A stretch of 64,000 nt of DNA. It comes from Ascaris suum. Lineage: Eukaryota > Nematoda > Chromadorea > Rhabditida > Ascarididae. The position numbers were made by a program, and so were the translations under genes. The notes beneath the pieces are model-generated. The model did no database searches and had not been told where the DNA came from. It saw nothing but the letters and a program-made list of their open reading frames with translations. Positions 36,340 to 48,438 of the stretch are shown here, in pieces. How positions within the stretch are numbered: the stretch's first letter is position 1; each line of letters begins with the position of its first letter. Location: assembly GCA_013433145.1 (NCBI GenBank), contig CM024169.1, forward strand, positions 7,453,001-7,517,000. The letters are read 5' to 3'.

Positions 36340-37159
36340 ATCGTTCATCAGCGAGTGCGGAAGACGGTTGGATAATGGATCGAAAGGTACTGCGAACCTC
36401 GACGAATTCCCGTCGGACGCAGTCGTCATGCTTCACAGAAAGGTTAGCTTTTTCATCGATTAGGAATTCAATGCTGCAAAATATTAGGAAAACAGAGTTC
36501 ATTTAAAGTGGTGTTCTCTTCATTCTATTTGTGAAATGAGGTAATTTTCTGCTTCATTACTGTATCAAAAATGCCCTCACTAAGTAGCTGAGGTGAGTTG
36601 GCTTCCCAACGTTAGATAAACTACATTAATAAGTCGATGTCGCAGCCCACTTCGTATGCTACCTGCAACCCCATAAAATCTGATCAAAGGAGGCTCCAGG
36701 TTGGGTGCCAATATAGGCACAGAACATTTAATTTTTTCTCACCATATTTCCGGCGTCATATGGCTCAAATATTTTTTATTGTGTCGACGGTTTAAAAAGT
36801 CTTAACTAAGCAATCTTTTCGATTAATTAGTCATAAAAAAGGATGTAATTTGTGCTTTCATGTGTTGTATCGTTTTTTCGAATAGCTACTTGCAAAAAGC
36901 AGAGAAGAAATTGGAAAGATTGCTCAATAACGTTTTTTGAACTGTGTTCATACAATGAAAAAACCGCCCATAATGCACCGTTTTCAACGGTCATATACCA
37001 TTTAAAGTGCATAAATTGCGTCAGTAAGTTGTTGCGGGGAACTTTTGGAAATATTCTTTTGCAAGGCTTCTTTAAACCATTCGTGCAATGAGAAAACGGC
37101 CTGTAGTGCATTGGAGCAAAGTTAACAAGAATGTGACGAATGGCTTTAGAATAATGAAG
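36340..37159. other. Stretch between the IGDLNG exon and the nested inverted repeat
   Basis: Open frames exist on both strands (36170-36463 plus, 36196-36502 minus, 36827-37204 minus), with a 10-C run at 36304, but none has a recognisable product. The frame ending LHRK at 36441, before GTTAGC, is exon-like but lacks a matching acceptor phase. The right copy is 51221-52040. Confidence 0.5.
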
Positions 37160-37796
37160 AGTTCTTCGAGCGCTTAGCAGTGGAGAACGGAAAAAGAAAT
37201 TCAAACTGGAAAATTTTCATTTTTCAATAATTTCACACTGCACTGAGCGAGTCCGAAAAATTCTCTCAAAATTTTCGTTCAGATTTCATAAAGAGATTGA
37301 TTTGCATACCATCAGTTCTTTCATTTTGTTACAACCTATACCCTTGGGATATGTCTCTTCGGCATAGCCTTAATGTCATTCTGTGAATTGGAAGACAAAA
37401 ATTTTCATAGGCATTCAAACGAATACGAAAAAAATCATGTCGTCAATATTTTGCTGTTTTTTTTTTCTACATCTGTGAAGTACTTCATCTCTCTCAAGTT
37501 TCATGTCGTCGGGGTTATTGAAGAACATGCAAAACTTCACAAACATACCCAGAGCTCGCAAAATATTGAATTAGCTTTAGTTATCGAAGCAGAGGCTAAC
37601 GCTGAAGATGAAGGCTTGAAATTTGTAAATTGAACATCCGAGATTCTGAGAACTTATCAAACAGGTCGAATTTTGGTCCTCATTTGCTGACGACAGCAAC
37701 TTACTTTATAAGGGGCAGTCATCAAAACGAAGCGAACATTGCTAAGAGTGCAGAAATGGAATTGAGTGGAGCAACATAGGAACATGTAATAGTGAG
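37160..37796 (+). repeat. Nested inverted repeat, left arm (central X)
   Basis: Pairs in inverted orientation with 39285-39940. About 37373-37700 is roughly 95% similar by eye. The outer ~200 bases are much more diverged but still share the FFERL-type reading frame (AGTTCTTCGAGCGC against AGGTTCTTTGAGCGC on the other strand). The inner end is at GTAATAGTGAG. The arm has one open frame (37373-37633) ending LKFVN. Being inverted, the arms are not an ordinary LTR pair. Confidence 0.85.
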
Positions 37797-37842
37797 CGAT
37801 CCAACGTGACAGTTCTACGCGCTTTACGGATGCGTCGCTCAG

Positions 37843-39040
37843 TTGGTGCACGTCCCAGAGAGGAACCTAACATTCGAAGCATATCGACGGCACGAGGACG
37901 TCTTTGCATTTAACGGCGCAATGCTGGAAGATGCCATTCGTGTTCGTCTCCTGCTCCTGATGCTCGACACTCCCGGGTATGAAAAATATGCCACCAACAT
38001 TTCACAGGAGCTCCTCGCAATGTCAACTCCGCAGATACGATCTGTTTGCTCACGGATCTCTTTGGACCACAGCATCGCTGTTGAATGTGCGACAAGCACC
38101 TATGAAGCTCGCTGTAGAACCGAGAGAAGATTTCCTCACCAATGCCGGACGTGCCAATCTCGAATGTGCCAACTTTCGATGCGGGACGCACATAGAAGAT
38201 CAGTTCAAGTGTCTTCTATTCGTACGTGGTCTACAATCAAGCGACGACGCATTCATTCGACTGAGGCTACTCGACAAGCTCGAGATGGATCCGACCTGGA
38301 TGATCAAGACGCCAACAGAGGAGTGCAAGCGACTACTCAACCTCAACCTCAGGCACGACACCCAATTGACGAGAATGGCTCCTCGCGTATGCAAAGGTTC
38401 ACTCAGACCAACAAAACTTCCCTTCTCGATGAAGACCACAGCTAGTCGCTTAGCATAATTGAATAATGCATCTGGCAACCAAATCAACGGCCAAACTCGG
38501 CGCTCCAATACACCAAGGACACTGCTAATTCCTTGCTGGTTCTACGGCGTGATGCATTTCAAGTAACTGCAACTATCGCCTGCACCACTGCTCCTTTTGT
38601 GAAGATGTCGGACATAAGGAAGGGTTCTGCAACGCCACCAAACACCACTCAGGGAACAATCGCCGTCCAAAACAACAAGATTGCCCCCCCCCCCCCCACT
38701 GCAAAGAAGACGGGCATAAACAGATGCAGTTCTCACTGTTTCAAGGATCGACTGCACAGAATATCGACGCTTCGCTATCGCCACAGTGGACGACCAAGCA
38801 ATCAGGTTCCAAGTGGATAGTGCATCGGATGACACCATCATCAGCAAGGCAACTTGGCAGCTCATCGGACGACCAGCTCTTTATCCTTGATTACTCATTG
38901 CTTACAGTGCATCAGGAGATTAGATCAAGAACTTCGGACAGCGCCTCAGAGAAAGGACTGTTCTACATTGCCAACACTCAGTGCAACCTAGTTGCGCAGT
39001 TATGGACTCCATCCCAAGGAAGGACCCAAGTGGACTGACA
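37843..39040 (+). mobile_element. Decayed Ty3/Gypsy-type gag - zinc knuckle - protease fragment
   Basis: Reading across frames, the order is that of an LTR-retrotransposon gag-pro. A gag-like stretch from about 37849 (RRHEDVF; RLLLLMLDTPGYEKYA) switches frame near 38000-38090. It is followed by a gag segment with LLFVRGLQSSDDAFIRLRL and TEECKRLLNL (about 38130-38345). A degenerate first knuckle at 38534 (CWFYGVMHF, second Cys lost) precedes an intact CX2CX4HX4C knuckle at 38589-38630. A retroviral-type protease fragment follows, with VDSAS at 38813-38827 as the D-S/T-A motif. Frameshifts, stops (for example TAA 38564) and a 14-C run at 38684 break the reading frame. No reverse transcriptase or integrase is present. 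It lies in the loop of the nested inverted repeat 37160-39940. The assignment rests on motifs and nematode gag-like phrasing. Confidence 0.75.
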
Positions 39041-39284
39041 ACAATCAAGGCATTCACCACGCTTTGTTTTCAGAAACAGTTCCTTATTTGTATATTAAAT
39101 GCCTATACTCTACTGCTCATTTTTGCGAAGTATTTCTGTCCTCGATATTTTACAAAACAATCAACTAAAATGTTTAAATTCATGGTTGCCAGTCATAAAT
39201 TCAAATAACACTTTTGTGTGTGTACTTCCTTACCCCATAACTCCTACGTTGTCTTATGCTTCATTTTTCCCATTTCTCGATTAA

Positions 39285-39940
39285 CTCACTATTACATGCT
39301 CCCATGCTGCTCCACTCAATTCCATTTCTGCACTCGTAGCAACTTCATTTTTCACATTTCTCGATTAATTCCATTTGACACGGCCCCCTATAAAGTTACT
39401 GTCGTCAGCAAATGAGGACCAAAATTCGACCTCTTTGATAAATTCTCAGAATCTTGGATGTTCAATTTACAAATTTCAAGCCTTCATCTTCAGAGTTAGC
39501 CTCTGCTTCGATAACTAAAGCTAATTCAATATTTTGCGAGCTCTGGGTACGCTTGTGAAGTTTTGCATGTTCTGCAATAACCCCGACGTCATGAAACTTG
39601 AGATGCGATGAGGTACTTCACAGATGTAGAAAAAAAAACAGCAAAATATTGACGACATGATTTTTTTCGTATTCCTTTGAATGCCTATGAAAATTTTTGT
39701 CTCCCAATTCGCAGAATGACATAAAGGTCTAAGCCGAACAGATATATTCGTATGGATATAAGTTGAAACGAAATAAATGAGGTGATGCTATGTCGATTAA
39801 TCTCTCCATGAAGTGTGGACGAAAATTTCGAGGAAATTCTGTGGGCCTATTCTGTTCAGGCTGACGTTCCTGAAAATCGAAACTTTTCCTACCTGGATTT
39901 CCATTTTGGTCATCTTCCATCAAGCGCTCAAAGAACCTCT
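39285..39940 (-). repeat. Nested inverted repeat, right arm (central X)
   Basis: Inverted partner of 37160-37796. It contains an extra ~80 bases where a 25-base motif (CTTCATTTTTC[C/A]CATTTCTCG) is present twice, at about 39260 and 39344. The minus-strand frame 39729-39923 is intact here, with FRPHFMERLI and NLYPYEY, whereas the equivalent frame in the left arm has a stop. This suggests the right arm is closer to an original coding sequence. Confidence 0.85.
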
Positions 39941-40286
39941 AATTTTCCCTAACTAATCCATCATATTCTTCCTAAGGTGCTGCTGAATTGTTCGATTTCT
40001 AGCTCGTTGCAGCTCCATGTGAACATGCGTAGTTATGCTCAAAGTGAGCTCCTTCCAGATAAGCCTATGCCAGCAAAAGTGCCATATGTATGTGCTATTC
40101 GAAAACTTCATAAACAACCTCACATTTATACCTACTCTTTTGCTCGGAAAAACAACAATGCACTTGAGCAACGGTGACCTATTCCTTATCGCGTTATGTG
40201 CTGAACGGTACGTATGACCACAACTAATTCTGCATCGAAGCTGCAATAAGTTGATGCTTCTTTTCAAGTTCTACGCAGTTGTAAGT

Positions 40287-40321
40287 TAACTTTTATCGAG
40301 TTCTTAACTTTTATCGAGTTC
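40287..40321 (+). repeat. 17-bp tandem duplication in X
   Basis: TAACTTTTATCGAGTTC at 40287-40303 and again at 40305-40321. It is mirrored in the right X' near 48059-48093. Confidence 0.95.
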
Positions 40322-40393
40322 CTTATGTTTATTACTGCATTTCGTTCTACCAACTTCCCTGCGTTCCTCTATTTCAATTGCACATAGAAATCA

Positions 40394-40517
<124 letters not shown>

Positions 40518-40777
40518 CAGCCACTATAATGCAATTTTCAAAGCCATTTCTCAGGATCACTTACGTGCACGGAGTGATCCCAAACTAGCGAGAGTGGTAT
40601 GACGCGTGGGAAGCTGCCATCACTCCGCTCAAGGAATGTCGGATTAAGAAGTTCATGCTGCTCTGCGATTACGTTGGCTTAAACGTTTAACGCATGCCTT
40701 TGACTGGCATGCAGAGGAAACATCCTGGTTTGGTCGCACTTTCTAAACCTTTCACTGCATACCAGTGGCTTTTTATG

Positions 40778-41033
40778 AAATTTGGCTGTCGCACAGCAAG
40801 GCTGTCCTTCATTCCTTTCGCCTACTGCTCCAGCGAGGCTTCTTCCTCTATACGTTCTCGAAGTGCTCAAACATGTTGGGTTTTGGTTTATTTTCTCTAG
40901 GGGTTTTTCTTTTTCGTTATCTTTTCCTTGCTTCTATCTTTCGTGAGGTATGTAAGGATTTTTTTAAGAGGGGAGAGAATGATGCTTTGGAAAGAAGTGA
41001 GAGGCAACTGAAGATAAGTCGAGTTGCTCACGA
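40778..41033 (+). pseudogene. Diverged copy of gene 2 terminal exon and downstream sequence
   Basis: Closely resembles 23557-23825 (roughly 90% by eye) over the last ~25 codons of the gene 2 terminal exon and ~190 bases of following sequence, up to the shared GTTGCTCACG. The frame is kept through LAVAQQ and PARLLP, with a 3-base deletion in a TCT repeat. The stop codon TAA is replaced by CTA, so the frame runs on for about 30 codons. The first part of the exon is missing. Similarity starts within a few bases of the X/spacer 2 boundary at 40781/40782. Confidence 0.75.
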
Positions 41034-43238
41034 GAAACATTCTTCTATTACCAATGAAGCTCCACCGTTGAAACATCTGCCACATTTTTCCCTTCTGAAA
41101 GGTTCCATCTCGCAGTCTTCTAGTATTTGAAGAAAAACGACGTTTTATAATGTTTAATGCACGACGAAGTGAAAACTGCCTCTTAAGCAGGAACATTTTG
41201 GTGAGACCATCGTTTGCAGAATACCACTTTCCTGCACGCTCCATACCTAAATTTTAAATTTCCACTATTTGACTGAAGACAGCGAAAGAGACTATAACTA
41301 TGCATTCAGAGGCGTGTGATGCGAACAGGTAAGCCCTTCGCAATCCTCCACCGTCATCTCACTTGTGAACCGCCTTCTTTCTCCTCCACCCTAATATTTA
41401 GTTATAATTATTGATATTCGTTTTCAAACATTAATGGACTTCTTCAAAGCGATCTCTAGAGGACAGTACTCGATCGCAGAAACCTCCAAAGTAGCAATAT
41501 GCAAAGGTACATGCATGCGAAATGAATCCCTTAATGCTGCCACAAACGTTTTGACTCTTCAACGTGATGGCTAACCAAATAGGAGCCCATGAAGCGAAAA
41601 TTTTGTTTCCAATTAAATAGTTTTGTTCGTACACGTCAATTGAGTCGCGATTGATTTCTGAATATTTTAACGCAGTGTGATGTGTTATGCTCATTCACCG
41701 ACCAATAGAACCCAAAGTATAAAAATAAGTAGAGAGGGTAATAGAAAACGCAGCGCGACGTGCGATTTTAGATTTCCTCACTATCACACCCAACCTCTTA
41801 CATATATTACGATAAATCATACATCCAATAATTTGCATTTCATAGGAAGCTCCCGCTGAATATTTGTTTTTTGTTTTTCTGGCTACTCGAGTGGTGCAAA
41901 ATGCATATGTGGTCAAGTTCATGCCACATCAAACGAACCCCCAATGCGATATGATCGCTTCAACCAGACCGGACAGTACTGGAAAAATCAAATTGGTTGT
42001 GCAAGTTGGGATATTTTGATACAATGGACAATTTACTATGGAATTCGGACGGATGCGCTTGTGTTGAGAAAAACACAGGAAATTTTGATGCAGATATATT
42101 CGCTCACCACAAATTCTGCTAATACTCTTGACATATTGCGACATATTAGGCACTGAAGGTTGACGCTCGTTAAAGTTTCTTCTTGTGATCAGTAAATCCT
42201 CTGGGTACAGTTTGCACTTGCGACCAGGAATATTGCCCTTTCCATAAAGCATTGCTTTTCTCTCCTACATTTTTACAACAACAGCAGCACCTGCAACACC
42301 GCAATCCTCATCAAGATGGCAACAAAACAATAATCGAAATTACTGCTATAATAGCGCACTCACATTTTGATACGTAGGCAGGCGCTTGCCGGATTACGAT
42401 TTAAGCGTATCAGATGGAAAAAACAATCACACGCGAAGAAATCTCACAGGGATCTATTGTGGCATCATGAGGGAAGCGCGTATTTAGTAACGAAGCATGT
42501 GACACGGTTAAATGCATCAAGCTTCAAACGCCGGGATTTCCTTATACCTGGGTCACCCGTCGACCACTTAAGTGAACTTGTCACTTGCAAATGGTACCAT
42601 TTTGAGATAAGTGGAATATTTTTGCAGAGGACTTGGTCTTTTGGCAGACGGCCTTATTGCAACATGGAATCCTCTTGGTGAATATGTGGCAGCAAGGAGC
42701 AATTCCTCTTGGATTGGTTGGAGCAAACTCATGACGAGTATGCGTTTTGTTTATCATATCAGAACAACAATGTTTTGGTACTAATCAATCGAATACATCT
42801 CTTTCACTTGTTCAGCTTTTTCAATCAATCGTCATTACGAGTGTTTATCTCTTTAAAGATCTTCAAGAGGATTGGTTTATTAACGAAAAGTTTGCTGAGG
42901 TTTTGAAATTTTTAGTGCAACTCCGGAGATATAGATGCTGCCTCGTTAACTAGGGATGATTCTATGGCGTGGCCTGTGGTTTGTGTCCACCGTGGCCTTA
43001 AGCGGGGGAATCCAACAAGAAAAAGCAAGCTCCTAGTTCGCATACTTTGTTTGCTTTGTTGTTAGTAACTTATTTATTTCGCGAAAATGTGCTCGTCGCC
43101 GAAATTGCAACTTGGGGACTTTAGTGATGAGAAGATTGTGGAATCATAAAGCGACTGATTCACGCTGATTCTGCTGAAATTGATGGAAAAAACAATGCTG
43201 ATTTTTGAAATTCTTTTTAAAACCGGTCTGAGAGTTTT

Positions 43239-43351
43239 GATACGCAAGCTGAGAACTTCCTTCTGATCACTGCAGTGGATCTCAAAGCTGAAATTTGGCT
43301 ATCGGACCCTTTGTTGTTGAGCGAATGTTTGTGCGAGTACACTGCGGAAGG
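43239..43351 (+). other. Exon-like segment in spacer 2
   Basis: An open stretch between a CTGAGAG sequence and a GAAG|GTAACT donor, encoding about 37 residues (NFLLITAVDLKAEIWLSDPL; SECLCEY). A 20-codon ORF with ATG at 43087 lies upstream in another frame. The acceptor is poor and no partner exon is clear. Confidence 0.2.
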
Positions 43352-43437
43352 TAACTGAGCCAGCTTGCGAGCGGCTGATGAGATTTGTTGTACCGCAATT
43401 TATATTATGCATGTCATAGTTGCGTTTTAATCAAAAT

Positions 43438-43514
43438 AAGTACATAGTGATCGTGGCAAGTTTTTAAAAGTACATAGTGAACGTGGTAAAAATAAGTACA
43501 TAGTGAACGTGGCA
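43438..43514 (+). repeat. Three near-copies of a 21-bp motif
   Basis: AAGTACATAGTGAACGTGGCA-like units at 43438-43458, 43468-43488 and 43494-43514, each differing by one or no bases and separated by short AT-rich gaps. Confidence 0.95.
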
Positions 43515-44307
43515 TTTTTTCTCAGTTTTCAAGAACGGTCTTCTATGTGAAATTTGTGTCTATTAAACAACCGTCTCCGGTCCTTCCCGCGTTTCCGTCA
43601 TTCGATCTTCATTTGGTCAAAGAAGTTCTCACCGAAGAGTATTTCTGTCGAATAAAATAAAGTGTGCGGACACGTTAGTCATGCGTCTACCCTCATAAAC
43701 AACTTTATAGCAATGAGCTAGAGATCGGTATTTGCAATTTTTCCGATTCCCGAACGATGTCAGTCTTCCAGGAAACAGCACTTTTAAAATGGAGCTGCTG
43801 CTCTTTAATCGAAAACTTCCTTAAAAAGAGAATTCCTGCAAGCCGTTTAACATCTCATAAAAACTTGGGAAAGTAGAGGGCCAGTCCTGAGTACAGGGCT
43901 TTTCTTAGACTCTTCCTGGGAAAATGAAAAAAACTGAAGACCACCACCTTCTTATCAAGGAAATACTTCGTATGGGCAACTGACAAGATAATTAGACAAG
44001 ATAATCGTTGGCACAAACCCACCAACAGATATCATGCAATAAATTTGTCGTGACTTCCTATAACTAAATGCATAAACGATTTATGGCATTTAGTCGATCG
44101 GTTCGACCTTAATTTCAGAGGAATCTTTCATCAGACAATTCCCACAGTGTTCAATCAAGCGTGAGTGTGTGAGAGAGAGAGACTTCCGGAAACGAAGTTC
44201 GATTGCACATTGCATTCATCCTAACGATTCATCTTAACAAACATCGGCCACATTAGTGCAGCCATCATATAACGAAAAAAAAATAAAAATAAATCACTCC
44301 GACGGAC

Positions 44308-44404
44308 AAAACGAATCTCCAGAGAATGGAAGACCTTTCCACTGCTGTCTCAGTGAACACGAAACGAGTATCCAAAGAGTGGAGTACCTTCCAGTGCTGT
44401 CTCA
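44308..44404 (+). repeat. Diverged ~53-bp tandem duplication
   Basis: Units at 44308-44352 and 44361-44404 share the AAACGA start, a CCA-AGAG core and the TGCTGTCTCA end. Confidence 0.85.
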
Positions 44405-44662
44405 TTTCTCCAATCACAATTGATGGACAGAATACTGATGCCCTGCGCATATTCGTCGCCGTTATGACAACATCGATCAGCTGTTATGTAGACGACGACC
44501 GATAACGCTTCTAAAAAGGAAAACTAAATAAAAGGCAGTCACTCCCAACAAGGTTTTACTACTTCACAGTCCCCTCCTCTCCTTTACCGCCTGCAACAAA
44601 TGGGAACTACAGCAATTCAAAACTTCTACATCTCCTGCATGCTTTCTCGTCAGTGAAACATA

Positions 44663-44719
44663 ACCTCATATTACTTCTGCCCTTTTCTTCACCTCATATT
44701 ACTTCTGCCCCTTTTCTTC
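44663..44719 (+). repeat. 28/29-bp tandem duplication
   Basis: ACCTCATATTACTTCTGCCC plus a TTTTCTTC end is repeated directly, the second unit having one extra C. Confidence 0.95.
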
Positions 44720-44897
44720 TAAAGTCACCACTTCATTGTTACTGTTTGTTGCAAGTGGCTGTGTAAATATATAGATATTGGTATGTGAAGCAACACGTAA
44801 AACAAAACTGTGTTATACTATTTCAGCAATGAAGGCCAAGATATTCACTAACAATGCTCTTTCCAGAGCGACCTAGTTTCATTGTTTAACTTCAACA

Positions 44898-45092
44898 ATG
44901 GCAGACCGAAAACGAACAGCCACCGATAACAGCCAGGCACCTATAAGGCACGATAGAAGTGGACTTTCCAAACAACAACTAGTCTTATTCACCACAGCGT
45001 CCAGCTTCAACAGTAAATTATACTTAGGACGATATCAACTGAAAGTAAAATGCCAGATCTCGCACAGTTGTGACAATCCAAACATCAACTGA
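44898..45092 (+). CDS. Small hypothetical ORF in spacer 2
   Basis: A 64-codon frame with a polar, basic N-terminus (ADRKRTATDNSQAPIRHDRS) and ATG in an AACA-ATG context. No domain, paralogue or splice partner was seen. It may be chance. Confidence 0.25.
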   Translation: MADRKRTATDNSQAPIRHDRSGLSKQQLVLFTTASSFNSKLYLGRYQLKVKCQISHSCDNPNIN

Positions 45093-45726
45093 TGGCTATC
45101 ATTTCTGTCATCATGCAGATCTTCGACTTACAGACCCACACCAGATTATAGCCTATATAGGCTATCCTATTGATTAACCTCTAAAAGTTGAAATTCCAAC
45201 CTACCTCCTTAATCTGATTAGACAATAGTACCCTAAAGAGGAGATGACTTACTTTTGAGGGATTTACTGTCGTCTCCGCACAGCACTCACTGCTAACATA
45301 TGAACGAATCGCTGAATCAAGTGAAACTCATGCAACACCAGCTGAACGCGATAAGGCAACCAGCTAGCATAATGCCACAGTCAGAACATTCAATTTAATC
45401 CGCAAACACAGCTCTCCGGAGCTAGTGGTATAAGATTATAAGGAACGAGATAAACGATATAACAAACAGGACACAGCACGATAAAATGGCTGGGCATGAA
45501 TTAAAGCGACAGTGAATGATAAAACATCTAATAATTGCTACGCCAATCACTTCAAAAATTTAATCCAAACACCAAAATCTGATCAAAGAGTGGGTCGCAT
45601 AGAATTTCACTTTTTGGGTATAACTCGAATAATTTAAGACAAAAATTAAAGCAAAACTATGATGCATATAATCGAAACCCGCGGCCATACCTGACTTCCC
45701 TCCCTCCCCTCCCCCCTCCCGCTTAC

Positions 45727-45849
45727 CTCCATCTCCTCAAACGCAGACACATCGCCTTTACTTATTGAGGAATGGGCAGAACCAAACAAATCTTTAAAAC
45801 AATCCCCCACCCTCTTCCTCCTCCTCCGCCATCGTCCTCCTGAGAAACG
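45727..45849 (-). CDS. Arginine-rich exon-like segment in spacer 2
   Basis: A 41-codon segment, phase 0 at both ends, between a GCTTTTTCAG acceptor (start 45849) and a GGAG|GTAAGC donor (end 45727). It encodes a basic run RWRRRRKR followed by an acidic end (GDVSAFEEME). Both splice signals are strong, but no neighbouring exon was found. The only other long minus-strand frame nearby is 45935-46264. Confidence 0.3.
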
Positions 45850-47186
45850 CTGAAAAAGCGACAACCGCCCGCAAATATCACAACAACTCGAAATCTCAAA
45901 GCATTTGTTCATATATCGTACGCCCAAAAAACGTCTAAACATGCAGAGTACAGCGTTGACGTGCCTCGTTATCTGCGAGCATCATACCCAGAATCAGCGC
46001 GTACATCGTTCGACGAAAGGAATAAGGGGAGTTGACGGAGGATCGTATAAAGCGTCCTGTTGCAGTAGCCGACCGCTTTTCACTTCTGGTCTTAGTCTTT
46101 CTCAGAAACGTTGAAAAGTCAACAACCACTTCACAAAGCCGATGAATACTTCTTTTCGGCAAAACGTATGCGAAAGAGACCAATACTACTTCCTCGGCCT
46201 TAGATAAGAGACCTCCCTGTTTCCAGCAAAACTGCAAAAATCTGCTTAATAAAATGTGCCACACTTGCGTGGTTTTTGCGAATTATCGAGGGTTTTCACT
46301 GAAAAACCGCAGTTATGTTAGACATGATAATAGGCTGGCGATCGCCTGCTTAACTGATAATTTATTGAAGAGGTGAGGAATCAATTGTGTTTTCCATTAC
46401 AGAATGAAAACGTACATTGGAATATTGCGCGCCTAAACAAATTGTTTCTGTCGCATGCACTTTCACACAAATGTGCGCGTTTTTATCTACACCTATATCT
46501 AGAACTGTGTTTTTTAGCACCTACGTATTCTTCCATTTTCGCTTCATGAATGATGCATCCACTTGTCTATCAACACAAGTTTTCAGTAATCAAGCGAACG
46601 TGAATGCTAAAGCATTTAGGAAATACTGTCATCGTAAGCGCTAAGAGTCAATACACATCGTCGCTGTTTTCCGTTTTTTTGCTCTTCACGTGTATAGCGA
46701 CACAATGCGCCTCCATCTCAAATGCTATTTTGCGATATATATGCCTTCGCCAATAACATTTGTATGCTCAGAAAGTTCACATTCTTAATGCACACATATC
46801 AGTGCTTGCGACATGATCGGAGGAGGAGGGATGTCCATATGATGTCATGACATCGCACAGATATACGCTGATGTCGTATTAGACGACGCATACTTTCAGC
46901 GCGCCTAATTACCGAGTTGCGTTATCTGTTTGGTGCCAAGAACACACCTTTCTGCAACATATCCAAAGGTAGAAAACTGCAGTTTACACTGTGCTGTGTG
47001 CTATGCCTCTTTCGCATTAAAAAGAACTATCCATGTTAAATGAATCCAGTATCTCATAATTTATAAATATAGAACTATGCCGCGAATATTACCCATTAAC
47101 AAAACCAATAGCTTTCCAAGCATTCTTGAACAAAGCGAAATTTGAATGTACCAATCTTTGCTAGCTTCACATTGCTGTATCCTAAA

Positions 47187-47351
47187 ATGAAAAAAAGCGT
47201 CAAGACTCCACTGTCAAAAGATCAAAGAAAGATTGTGGAAGAGGATCCAGAAATGGAAGCTCTGAAAAAAACAGGGAGGTTCAACAAGAATTTTACTGAA
47301 AACTGTCGCGTCAAACTGCGAAACAGTCCAAACATACTCCCAGCGAACTGA
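47187..47351 (+). CDS. Small lysine-rich ORF near the end of spacer 2
   Basis: A 54-codon frame from ATG 47187 with charged, coding-like content (KDQRKIVEEDPEMEALKK), ending in TGA at 47349-47351. It lies 248 bases before the right X' boundary. No family recognised. Confidence 0.25.
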   Translation: MKKSVKTPLSKDQRKIVEEDPEMEALKKTGRFNKNFTENCRVKLRNSPNILPAN

Positions 47352-47863
47352 TCAAGAAGATTTCGCTGGAGATTTTTTGAGAAAGGAAAAATAAAATCCT
47401 CACTTTGTTGTGAGAGGAATGTATGTCACATCCTTTGTTGCCATTCTTTGCAAGTGTCTCTTAGTCGCTGTCTCTTTCGTAAAGCGTTTAGTGGGGACCC
47501 GCGCCTCCTCTCCTCCCGCAGCCCCCCTTTTCTCTCGCATATATTTGTCGCGTCCTTTCGCGAAAAGGCTGAAAAAATCACACCTAATCACTGCCTACCA
47601 TTTCATAAAAAGCCACTGGTATGCAGTGAAAGGTTTAGAAAGTGCGACCAAACCAGGATGTTTCCTCTGCATGCCAGTCAAAGGCATGCGTTAAACGTTT
47701 AAGCCAACGTAATCGCAGAGCAGCATGAACTTCTTAATCCGACATTCCTTGAGCGGAGTGATGGCAGCTTCCCACGCGTCATACCACTCTCGCTAGTTTG
47801 GGATCACTCCGTGCACGTAAGTGATCCTGAGAAATGGCTTTGAAAATTGCATTATAGTGGCTG

Positions 47864-47985
<122 letters not shown>

Positions 47986-48438
47986 TGATTTCTATGTGCA
48001 ATTGAAATAGAGGAACGCAGGGAAGTTGGTAGAACGAAATGCAGTAATAAACATAAGGAACTCGATAAAAGTTAAGAACTCGATAAAAGTTAACTTACAA
48101 CTGCGTAGAACTTGAAAAGAAGCATCAACTTATTGCAGCTTCGATGCAGAATTAGTTGTGGTCATACGTACCGTTCAGCACATAACGCGATAAGGAATAG
48201 GTCACCGTTGCTCAAGTGCATTGTTGTTTTTCCGAGCAAAAGAGTAGGTATAAATGTGAGGTTGTTTATGAAGTTTTCGAATAGCACATACATATGGCAC
48301 TTTTGCTGGCATAGGCTTATCTGGAAGGAGCTCACTTTGAGCATAACTACGCATGTTCACATGGAGCTGCAACGAGCTAGAAATCGAACAATTCAGCAGC
48401 ACCTTAGGAAGAATATGATGGATTAGTTAGGGAAAATT

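Larger units (their letters stand above)
40782..47599. other. Spacer 2: single-copy sequence at the centre of the palindrome
   Basis: About 6.8 kb lying between the right end of X and the start of the right X'. The first ~250 bases are a diverged copy of part of X (entry at 40778-41033). The rest is unique in the window. It holds three small tandem repeats (43438, 44308, 44663), an arginine-rich exon-like segment on the minus strand (45727-45849), and a few short coding-like ORFs listed separately. From 41034 to 43086 I find only unassigned ORFs (for example 41944-42156 plus and 42367-42681 plus) with no motif I recognise. Confidence 0.9.

Noticed and set aside
37160..39940. A complete LTR retrotransposon
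   Set aside because: The flanking repeats are inverted rather than direct, and no reverse transcriptase, RNase H or integrase lies between them.
40765..41130. A 121-codon ORF with a hydrophobic middle, suggesting a membrane protein
   Set aside because: It reads the copied gene 2 exon out of frame and its 3' flank, so it is a shadow of the duplicated sequence.
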